Shown here: positions 53,045 to 61,021 of the stretch, one piece after another | How the letters are laid out: the number at the start of each line of letters is the position of its first letter | How positions within the stretch are numbered: the stretch's first letter is position 1 | Origin: Lactarius indigo | Taxonomy: Eukaryota; Basidiomycota; Agaricomycetes; Russulales; Russulaceae | Length of the DNA: 64,000 nucleotides | NCBI GenBank assembly: GCA_025766275.1 | Contig: JAFKAC010000088.1 | Coordinates: 1 to 64,000 of the forward strand | Reading direction: 5' to 3' | The notes under the pieces: model-generated | What the model was told of the DNA's origin: nothing | The model's input: the letters and a program-made list of their open reading frames with translations, nothing else | Database searches by the model: none | Translations under genes and position numbers: made by a program

Positions 53045-55092
53045 TCTTTTCCCCACAGATCTTGAAGTATGAGGTCTTTTACCTCATCCGTACTATTGGC
53101 TACTTGCGTCAGCCACTCCTTCGCTTGTTCTCCTGCTGTTTTTGTTGCCTTAATTTGTGGCGCCGGCGTCACGCTGGGTACTGGTGTTGCGTATCCCGGC
53201 AGTGACGGTTCGTACTGGGACACAGGGCTCGGTGATCCCGGCCATTGTAATGGCCAGGCGGTCTCCGTCATCCTGCTGCTAGACGGGGCATTCTGCCACT
53301 GTCTCTGTCGTCGGGGGTATGGGCAATTTCGTGAGAGGTGTCCTGGAGCATCGCAATTATAGCAAAGGACGTTCCTTAGGTCCCTTCTGGATCCGCCTCT
53401 CCCCCGTCCTCTGGCTCCCGGTCCTCCTCGCGGTGGGAAGGGTGGCGTTGGCCAGTCGTGGTGGGGCAATTTATTGAAGTCCACGTCTTCGGATCCGGCC
53501 AGTCGTACCTTGGCACGGTCGGCAGAGGTATCCATTGCCCATGGGTTGGTCTGCGGCAAGTTCTGCGGCAGTGCCCATCCTGCGTTGCCGGTCTGCTTCT
53601 TGGGTTGCGGGGTTGTATTCTTGTACTCATTAAGCCTCGCTTTGAGGTGGATGTAGTTCTTTTGTCGCTTGAGGACAGCCCTTTTCCAGTCGTCGAACGT
53701 TACCGGTTCATCAAATTGGAACACGTTTTTGAACAGTTCCTTGGGCAAACCCGACGTAAATAAGTCGATGGTTTGCGGTTCGTTAAGGTGATAATGAGCC
53801 TTCCGTGCTAGCTGTTCGAAGTCATTGACGTACTTGTCAATGTCCTCTCCTACCATCTTGAAGCCCTTTCTCAGTATTGCTTGTGCCTGCTCCCGTTCCA
53901 GCGTATTTTCGAATCGTTGGCTGAAGCCGTCGGCTACGGCGTCCCATAGGCCTCGAGTGTAAGGGCTGATTCCCCGTTGTATTTGTCGATTGAGCCAGTT
54001 CAGGAAGGATAGTACCCATTCGCTGACCGCTCCGCCCTTGATGTATGAAAGGAACAGGAGGCATCTCCTGTAATCGTTGCGCATGATGGGGGCGTCCAGA
54101 TTCATTCCCCAGTAGACGTGCCACTGCGTGAGGAATTGGTCGACTTTAAGTCTGTCCCCATCAAAAATAGAAGGTGGCTCGCCGGTTAATTTCTCGCTGG
54201 GATGCCCTCTATCTCCTGCGCCTCCCCCTCCTTCATTGCCGCTGCCACCGCCTCCTCCACCTCCGGGGGGGTTGTGTGGCGGCCCTCTTGGTGGTTCGGT
54301 TCTTCGCAAGTCGAAGGGAATACCCCCTCCTGGTGGCGGTGGCGGATCGTCTCCTGGGCCTCCCACCCCTGGGGGTAGTTCCATTGTCAGTCGTCGTTCA
54401 GATGGGGGGTCTCCCCTATCTGATCCTATTGCTCGGTAGATTGCGGCATCGTCTGCGGTCATGCGTTCTCCCGTCTCAGGGTTGATGGGCATAAGATTTG
54501 CCCTTGCTTCTTCCTGCACTACTCGCGCTTCTTCTAACGCGACTTCTTCCATTGCGCGTGTTATCGTAGCCATGATGGCTGGGGATCGGATATGAATTGG
54601 TTCTGGTTCAGTGATGTGTGCAGACTCAGCTCGTTCTACGAGGAGATCTTGTATCGCTCCCCCACTTGTTTCAGTTTGGTCCGGTTCCCGTCCTTTGCTT
54701 TCTTCTTGACTTTGACCTTCTTCTTCTTCTTCTGACACTACTTCTCCTGTGGAGTGTTCTCGCACTTGTCCGTCGATGGGTCCCCAATCTGCTCGGCTAT
54801 TGAGTTCTCGTGCGTCGATGTCACAACGATATCTGGATCCAACTGGTCGTATGACGTCCCACCGGGAATCTATGGGGTTCCACGTAACTTCTACCCAACA
54901 CAAGTGGTCGAAGTTGAACTCAACTGGGCGGAATCTTGTGGGTCCGTTGAACTCTACGAAGTATCCTGTTTCTTCTTGTCTTTCCCTCCAACTGGCAGCT
55001 TGTAGAAAGCGTGTAGGGACGTTTCGTTCTCCCCTCCTTGGGATTGAGTACGGACGAAAGCTCGTCCACTGATCTCTGGTTGTTACGGCCAC
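53026..55092 (-). CDS. gag: Gag of element E (GTG start)
   Basis: 688 residues from GTG GCC (55092; A at -3, G at +4). No minus-strand ATG in any frame from 55328 to the in-frame ATG at 54573 (MATITRAM, strong context). Domains as in A: N-terminal domain with GYFVEFNGPTRFRPVEF, acidic segment, Pro/Gly linker (about 54430-54200), Gag domain (FDGDRLKVDQFLTQWHVYWG), knuckle CYNCDAPGHLSRNC (about 53360) and Pro-rich tail. Intact to the stop at 53026, ten bases past the slip site. Confidence 0.92.
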   Translation of the reverse strand: MAVTTRDQWTSFRPYSIPRRGERNVPTRFLQAASWRERQEETGYFVEFNGPTRFRPVEFNFDHLCWVEVTWNPIDSRWDVIRPVGSRYRCDIDARELNSRADWGPIDGQVREHSTGEVVSEEEEEGQSQEESKGREPDQTETSGGAIQDLLVERAESAHITEPEPIHIRSPAIMATITRAMEEVALEEARVVQEEARANLMPINPETGERMTADDAAIYRAIGSDRGDPPSERRLTMELPPGVGGPGDDPPPPPGGGIPFDLRRTEPPRGPPHNPPGGGGGGGSGNEGGGGAGDRGHPSEKLTGEPPSIFDGDRLKVDQFLTQWHVYWGMNLDAPIMRNDYRRCLLFLSYIKGGAVSEWVLSFLNWLNRQIQRGISPYTRGLWDAVADGFSQRFENTLEREQAQAILRKGFKMVGEDIDKYVNDFEQLARKAHYHLNEPQTIDLFTSGLPKELFKNVFQFDEPVTFDDWKRAVLKRQKNYIHLKARLNEYKNTTPQPKKQTGNAGWALPQNLPQTNPWAMDTSADRAKVRLAGSEDVDFNKLPHHDWPTPPFPPRGGPGARGRGRGGSRRDLRNVLCYNCDAPGHLSRNCPYPRRQRQWQNAPSSSRMTETAWPLQWPGSPSPVSQYEPSLPGYATPVPSVTPAPQIKATKTAGEQAKEWLTQVANSTDEVKDLILQDLWGKEGFQGA
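53038..53044 (-). promoter_or_regulatory. -1 frameshift slip site GGGTTTT, gag/pol of E
   Basis: Gag frame GAG GGT TTT CAG, pol continues in -1. Identical heptamer and position to A. Confidence 0.8.
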
Positions 55093-55098
55093 GATGGG

Positions 55099-55109
55099 AT
55101 CTTGGTCTT
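55099..55109 (-). promoter_or_regulatory. Self-primer binding site of element E
   Basis: AAGACCAAGAT on the minus strand, 11 of 11 complementary to the R-region word at plus 55318-55328. Same sequence as in A. Confidence 0.85.
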
Positions 55110-55111
55110 AA

Positions 55112-55609
55112 TGTAACGTCGTCACGACGTTAGCTCGACTTGAGCTCGATGTAGGCGGTAACAACTTAGCGTCAATCTTGCTTTGCTTGAAGACACGAAG
55201 GCCCAAGTGATATGCGCGGGTGAATGCTCGGAGGCACACCTAGTACTAAGATTCTAATGAAGTCGAAAGTGTTGAGACGATCGAGGCAGAGAGGCGGAAG
55301 AGAAGTGACGATTCAAGAAGACCAAGATGGCGTATCTTGGTCTTCGACAGACACTATAAATACAAGTCGAGCAGGCTTTGAAGCGCTGCTATGAGTCACC
55401 GTAAGGTAGCGTCCAACGTGTCGCGTAAAGTACTCAATCCTAATACCACTACTACTAGTATTAGTGGCGTCAGTCATCAGTCAGCAATCCGTACCGTATC
55501 TCCTATCGCACTACCGTATCACCATAGATAAGTCCGCAACTAATATACCTTACCGCTGTAGTTGCAACCGGTACAGTAAGGGTAACAGGTCACGCGTCGA
55601 AACGTAACA
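55112..55609 (-). repeat. 5' LTR of element E
   Basis: 498 bp. Minus-strand TATA-like TATTTATAG (plus about 55354-55362) lies 34 nt upstream of ATCTTGGTCTT (plus 55318-55328), the inferred start. Confidence 0.93.
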
Positions 55610-56067
55610 CCTTGGGTAGTGATGACGACAGGGAGGTGACTGGTGTCGATGGTGGAGTCCTTCCAGTTGCATTGGGGTTCAAAGGCAGCAAGCCAGGGGT
55701 ATCCCAGGATCATTCGTTCTTCCCCTAGATTTGTCACCAGGAACCTCATGGGTAGTTTCTTGGATCCTGATTGGACATCTAGCATGGAGTATGCCATTAG
55801 TTCTCCTGCCTTATTAAGGGTTCCGTCAATATTCCAGATCTTTTTTGGGTTTGACAGGGGTATCGTCCCTATCCCCATTTGCTTCAGAAGTCTGGGGTCT
55901 ATGAAATTGTCCGTAGCTCCAGAGTCTACTAGGACGTCTTGATCGGCTGTTTTGTGTGCAGTTTCCAGGTGTACAGGGACTTTCAAGGATCTATATTGGC
56001 TATATTGTACACTGGAAATGTTTAAAGCTCTAGCCCAGGCCGCCGGGTTCGAGCCTACGAAAAATCC
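55610..56067 (-). pseudogene. pol: Pol of D, part 1: protease, cut by element E
   Basis: Pol leader NPAAWARALN, retropepsin (VLVDSGATDNFIDPRLL, about 55920) and the following fold (IWNIDGTLNKAGEL, MILGYPWLAAFEP). It ends at the CCTTG target site of E (55610-55614) and resumes at 39914. Confidence 0.9.
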
Positions 56068-57629
56068 TTCTCAGCAAAGGCTTTCTCTACGAGCAGTGCT
56101 CGCACTTCCTCACTCTGTGCCATCAGAGTTCCCCACATCTCATTTGCTAGTTCCTCTTTGGTTTTTGTGGTGGATGGTGCAGAGGGTGTAGTTGATGCTT
56201 CTGCGAGTTTGGCTGGTTTGTCAGGGCAGTTTCGTGATATGTGTCCCTGTTTCTTGCAACAGAAACAGCGCCCTTCTGCTTGAAGCTTCTGTTTTTCGGT
56301 TTCAGTGAGGGCTGCTCTTCCTGCAGCTCCTCTTTGAGTCCTTCCTATGTCCATCGCATTTGGGTCACGTGGTTTGACTTTAAAGGCGTTGTTCCATTGC
56401 CCTTTTGTGAATCCGGCTTTAGTTTCCTTTTTGATTCCGAAGCGATTTTGGAGATTGATGAAGTCTTGATGGTGCTTTCTGGCTGATTGGGTCCATTCTT
56501 TCCAGTCATCTGGGTGGTCGAACTGTATGATGTTCCTGACTAGTTTTTCAGGTAGACCCCGTGAGAAAATATCCAGGGTTCCTTCTTCATCTGCACCATA
56601 TCCTGCCTTCTTTGCAAGGGCGGCAAACTGAGCAATATAGGTGTCAAGGTCTCCATTCTCCATTTTGACTGCTTGGAGTGCCTTCTGTGCCTTCTGCTTC
56701 TCTGCAACGTCTGTGTAAGCAGCCTGGAAGTGATCTAGGATGGTGATCCACAGGTCTTCTTCTGTTGTAGCCCATCCTCCAGCAAGTTCATCAGTAAGCC
56801 AGTCACTTTGTTCCATAACCCAGTCATCAACCAAGTCTCCTCGTATTAGGGAGAGGAAGACAATGCATCTGAGATAGGGGTTTCTCATTTGCTCGATTGA
56901 TCCATTGAGGGCCCGGTAGAAGGTGAACTCTTTTAGGAATTTCTTGCTGTGGGCTCAGTCTCCAGTGAATTCTTTTGGTGGTAGGCCTGTTAATTTATCT
57001 CCGGCAGGAGGGGGGGCTAAAGGTGGGGCTCTTCCAGCAGGGATTCCTCCACTGCCTCCACCTCCACCTCTGCCTCCGCCTCCACTTCCACCTCCACCTC
57101 CACCTTTGCTACTGCCACCTCCACTAGGGGTGTGGGTGATTGAGGTGTTGATTTGTGTGGCTGTGCTTGTCATTCTAATGCTTGAGCTTGTTGGTGTGCG
57201 AGCACCTGAATCTATGGGTTCTTGTGGGGCTAAAGAGGGGACACCTGACGTAGCTTCCACTGATGCAACAGGGGATTGATGTTGATCCGAATCCTGAGCA
57301 GGTTCTTCTGTATCTGAGTCGACAACTATGCCAACTGGGTTGTTTCTATATGGACCAAGTCCGAATTCTAGTGGTACTGGTTTGACAGAGAACCACTTGT
57401 GGTCTTTGGTTGATTGTGCGATGACTACCCAAAGTCATTTGTCTTCTATGTATTCAATAGGAATATATCCGTTGTCTTCTTTGCTCCAAACGTAATATCC
57501 TTCAGTTTCGTCGTAGGTTTTCCAGATGGCTACTCCCTTGATGTTGTCAGAGAGATCGTCTTCTGTTCTTCTGGTGATGAATTCTGGTTTGAACTGGGAA
57601 CGGCTCCTGCTTCCTAGTTTTGAAGCCAG
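56055..57629 (-). pseudogene. gag: Gag of element D (CTG start, two TGA stops)
   Basis: A 524-codon frame opening at CTG GCT (57629; A at -3, G at +4) with no upstream in-frame ATG. N-terminal domain like C (GVAIWKTYDETEGYYVW, IPIEYIED), then Ser/Gly linker, Gag domain (PPKEFTGD, VVMEQ-type helices, LVDDWVMEQSDWLTDEL) and zinc knuckle (CFCCKKQGHISRNC, about 56255). Two in-frame TGA stops (57435-57437 and 56955-56957). The second replaces the Arg of the TGDR motif seen in C, matching a CGA to TGA change. The first ATG that is not part of a mutated stop codon is in frame at about 57173 (RMTST), at the start of the linker. The natural stop TAG (56055) follows the slip site. Confidence 0.85.
56061..56067 (-). 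promoter_or_regulatory. -1 frameshift slip site GGATTTT, gag/pol of D
   Basis: The gag frame reads AAG GAT TTT TCG TAG; the -1 frame reads GGA TTT TTC and continues open into the pol leader (NPAAWARALN) and protease. Confidence 0.78.
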
Positions 57630-57636
57630 GGTGGAG

Positions 57637-57647
57637 AGACTTGACTT
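57637..57647 (-). promoter_or_regulatory. Self-primer binding site of element D (one mismatch)
   Basis: The minus strand reads AAGTCAAGTCT two bases inside the LTR. It pairs with the R-region word at plus 57879-57889 at 10 of 11 positions. Position and length match the sites in A, B, C and E. Confidence 0.65.
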
Positions 57648-57649
57648 AA

Positions 57650-58368
57650 TGTAACGTTACAGTAGGAACGTTCAGCTCGGCGTGAGCAAGTCTGGTCTTT
57701 CTATGTCAATGAGCGAGGGTTCAGCCGATAATGGCAAGGTTTAAGTGGTTAACAAGGATCTCAGAGTATGACACAATACTCAAGATGTGAGAGGAGTTCA
57801 GGGGTTCAAGAGGTTCGACGGTTCAGCAGAGAGTTACCCCAAGGGAATGGGAAAACAATGTATACTGTGATGGTAAAGAAGTCGAGTCTAAGGATACAAG
57901 CTACCTAGGGCCACGACTTATATAGAAAAGGGTTTGTTTGTGCGGAACAAACAAATGGCGCAATCCGCAGCAAGCGTGAGAAGTAACACAGCAATCCGCA
58001 GCAAGCGTGAGAAGAAAGTACAGCAATCCGCAGCAGGCACGGGAAAAAGAAGAAAGTGTGCACAGCTATCCGCAGTAAGTGTGAGAAGAAGCGAGGATAT
58101 AAAAGGCAAGTGAGACATGTCTCAAAGTTAAAAATAGAAATGAGACACCTGCCATAAAAGGGTGCATTTAGCCCAAGTATAGTAGTAATAAAGACTAATA
58201 AGGACAATGAGTGTCTCATTGTCTCACTTTGCACTAGGAGAGAATCTTAAGGCTCCTAGTGCGCAGCAAGTCCGAAAAAGGGAAAGCCAAGAAAGGAAAG
58301 ACTTTCCCGCAAATGCAAGTGTAAGTAAGAAATTAAAGTAAAGTTGAAAACAAGTCCAGTCTGTAACA
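57650..58368 (-). repeat. 5' LTR of element D
   Basis: 719 bp, TGTAACGTTACAG to CTGTAACA. On the minus strand U3 holds four imperfect direct repeats (about 31-42 bp, core TCCGCAGCAAGCGTGAGAAG, plus 57960-58095) upstream of a TATA box (TATATAAG, plus 57917-57924). The inferred start AGACTCGACTT (plus 57879-57889) follows about 30-37 nt later. Confidence 0.93.
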
Positions 58369-58740
58369 AGGGGCGGGTCAAAGTCGAATATGGATGTGTT
58401 GAACAGGGCCATGGCAGTTGCGTCGGGCGTAGCAAGCTGCGTTGGCTCCGACATGGAGTCTAATGAGCAGGTGGTTGTGAGTTTGTAGTGGTAGGCCGTG
58501 TCTCTGCCCGGAGAGTAAGGCATGTGAAGGGGTGAAGCGGAGAGGGAGAGAATGCAAACGACTGTCCCATTTTGGAAAAGATGTCAACAAAGTGTTCCCA
58601 AAGCATGGTCACCCTCTTCAGCAACTTCTCGACGTCAGAGTGGGAGATCCGCAGCATGACCAGCTCATTGTTTGTGCTAGTGAAGAGTGTGTCATAGACT
58701 GGGAGAAGAAGGGAAGATTATCGTGGTAGGTGGGAGCGTG
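58369..58740 (-). pseudogene. 5' part of the host gene split by element D
   Basis: Minus-strand coding stretch reading LPVYDTLFTSTNNELVMLRI and EKLLKRVTMLWEHFVDIFSK, then, in another phase, SEPTQLATPDATAMALF and FNTSIFDFD up to the D insertion. A 59-nt GT...AG interval (GTCGTT...GGGCAG, about 58505-58565) would join the two phases as an intron. After D, the frame continues at 26007. Protein family not recognised; the N-terminus is not identified. Confidence 0.55.
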
Positions 58741-59131
58741 TTGAAATTGCCAAGATTCAGTAGATGAGAAATGAGGGCCAGGGGAAATTATAGCGGGGGG
58801 AAATGCATACGCATTACTTGATCGGGGACTTTATTCAAGCCAAGTCATAAGCCAAGTCACCTCAATGTCACCGTGAACATCCAGATGACGTTATCTGAGC
58901 TTTCATATGGGAACCAACTTTGATGGCCAGGTCCAAGAAAATGCACAGACTTTCAAGTCACTGAACGTGACAGTCTTGCATGCTACCTTCACAGCCCGAT
59001 CGTAATGTAAACCCAGGACATAATCTGACTTTGCAAGAACTCTGCATTCTCTTCACCGAAGTCTACAGGATTCTTGCCAGACGCATATCTATTCAAAAAG
59101 TATATATTCTAGATCTAGACCGCTGGCCTTG
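58741..59131. other. Host spacer, no gene recognised
   Basis: AT-richer sequence between the broken host gene and the solo LTR; short ORFs only. Upstream exons of the split gene could lie here or beyond, but I see no convincing one. Confidence 0.4.
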
Positions 59132-59572
59132 TGTCATGAACGCCCCATATTTTTCCTCTCTTCTCCTTCCCTTCCCTTCCATTTGTCCCTTCGATTCGTT
59201 GCTTTGCAGGCATCTGCTTTGCTAGCACTTGCCTCACTTCTTTGCTTTGCTGGCATCCGCTTTGCTGGCATTGACCTTGCTGGCATTGTACTGCCTCGCT
59301 GGCACTCCTGGACACTAGCTATATAAACCCCGTAGTACACCCTGTATTTCCTTAGCTTTGGCTTCGTCAATATACTGTCTAGTTCCCTCAGTATCTTCCT
59401 CTCATCTCTATCACAGTCCTCTTCTCTGAAGCCTTGTTGCCTTGAGCTATATCAAGGAACATCCACAGACTTAGGTGCCGTTCTGCTCCACAGCGGACCA
59501 ACTCAGTATCCTTTGCCTTAGGCAGGACCTGTTACAGACCGATCCGACGCACGCCCCGACAGTGGTGTGACA
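59132..59572 (+). mobile_element. 441-bp solo LTR with CCTTG duplication
   Basis: TGTCATGAACG at the left, GTGTGACA at the right, flanked by CCTTG (59127-59131 and 59573-59577). TATA box GCTATATAAACC (about 59320). U3 has an irregular repeat of CTTTGCTGGCATC-like units (59210-59310). The end GACAGTGGTGTGACA resembles the ends of the Ty3 LTRs here. No internal region remains. Confidence 0.88.
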
Positions 59573-59577
59573 CCTTG

Positions 59578-61021
59578 GGTTTGTGGTGAGCTGGACGACT
59601 TGTGGCTACATCCCGCTGACCCTCTTTTCACCCCGTTCAACCACAAGTGATAAGCTTACTAAACCAGGCCCAGCAAGAGACTCGACCATGGCCACTTACG
59701 ACGGCGCCTAAAACTAACCATCGTCCCCTAATACACGAAGTTTCAGACAACGCTCTAACCCAACTTAATTTTCAGCCTCTGCAAAGTGCCTCCACCCATT
59801 TCTCACAAGAGGCAATGCCCTGCCCTTCATGAGGGAACGTCGATGTAGAGAAGTGCCTTACGAGGACTTGTCCATCTATGTTCGCAATCGCTTATGTAGT
59901 CCAGATCGGGTTTCAGAATTCACAATACTGTATTGTCGCAGCGAGGTGGAGTGCCTATGTTTCCGTGCATCATCTGCATTGGGCGACAGATGGAGGGGAA
60001 GGCGAGTTTGGCTGCAGGAAGTAAGGAGTGCACGGTGAAGCTCGGAGTCGAACCAAATATGCACTCCGCAGTGTGCAAATTCTGACGACCTGCGTAAGCT
60101 TGTCCGTTAACAAGCCAGCGGGGGTTGTCTTATTTACGATAACCTCGACGTATGGTTAATGTCAGGAAGAAAAGGAGTGGGGGAGAGCTCACGATCATGA
60201 CCCAGCGCTCGAATTGGGTTGCGGACGCCTTCAGCACAGTGGCTACTTGCACGTAGTAGGGTCCTGATTGGTGCTCTGGAATCCATGGTCAGTAAGGAAG
60301 AGTAGACGCATGTTGCACTCGAGCCAAGCAGCATCCAGACCAGTATTTACTTTTTGCGCTGTCATTGAAGGGCGGTGCGTAGAAGAGAGACGGACTCCCA
60401 GATATGTACCGTGTTCCTCAGTGTCTACATGCGTATGTTGTCTGGCGTGCAGGTCGTCAAGCCTCCCACTTGGGAATATCCATAGGAGTGCAAATGGCAG
60501 GTGCGGTGATGCATCGAGGTCGGCGTTGAACTCGAAGAGCAGGACAAAGTTGAAGATGGTCAAGTCTGACAGGGCCACGGCGATTGAGTCAATCAAAGCG
60601 GAAATGTCGCCAGCGATGGGAGGTCTTCTGTATCGGAGAGTGGGCATCAGTTGGTGAGGAAGAAAGAGAGGCAGAGACCATACGGGTGTCTTGCTTTAGA
60701 AGACGCATTGACAAGGTGCTCCAAGCAGGCGTTCTTCTTTGAGGGCATGAAGTCACATTACTTTAGTCACTTCTCGTCACCGGCGCAGCACATGCAGCTT
60801 CTTCGTTTGTACTGGCGAGATATAGGAGCGTGTTGGAGACCCGATGACGGAGGGCAGGTAGTCGTGAGAGCGTATTACAGTGAAGACCCGAGGTCACGAA
60901 GTCACGTGCGATGTCACAAAGGGCGGTCACTCTGGCCGATCGCCGGACTGTTCTACTAGACTAGGCTACCCCACCACATCATACTCTCTAACAATCGACA
61001 CACATTACAGTCTTCACTGCA
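59578..61021. other. Host spacer upstream of the DUF6535 gene
   Basis: 59610-59880 is similar to 25035-25320. A minus-strand open stretch 60243-60647 (begins MPTLRYRRPPIAG) is moderately coding-like (134 codons) but unrecognised, and it may be an exon of an unidentified gene. No other gene is supported. Confidence 0.4.

Larger units (their letters stand above)
39915..55609 (-). mobile_element. Ty3/Gypsy chromovirus, element E (inserted in D, holds C2)
   Basis: 15.7 kb including C2; about 7.8 kb alone. Duplication CCTTG (39910-39914 and 55610-55614). LTRs of 498 bp differ at seven sites, all CpG against CpA/TpG. Sister to A, but without A's frameshifts: gag is open and pol has one TGA. It inserted in the D protease-RT linker in the same orientation as D. 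Confidence 0.95.
26008..58368 (-). mobile_element. Ty3/Gypsy chromovirus, element D (outermost host of the nest)
   Basis: Two 719-bp LTRs enclose 32.4 kb. After subtracting C1 and E with their target duplications, D itself is about 8.0 kb: LTR, self-primer site, gag, pol, C-terminal extension, LTR, on the minus strand. Flanking duplication AGGAG/AGGGG (26003-26007 and 58369-58373) has one mismatch. The LTRs differ at four sites, all CpG against CpA or TpG. Coding damage consists of five TGA stops and no frameshift that I saw. D interrupts a host coding sequence on the same strand. Confidence 0.95.

Noticed and set aside
39910..59577. Shared CCTTG target duplication of E and the 59132 solo LTR as a common target preference
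   Set aside because: Only two cases, from different families; the other insertions use unrelated 4-5 bp sites.
59829..60064. Small ORFs on both strands upstream of the DUF6535 gene
   Set aside because: Short, overlapping and without coding-like composition or similarity to anything recognised.
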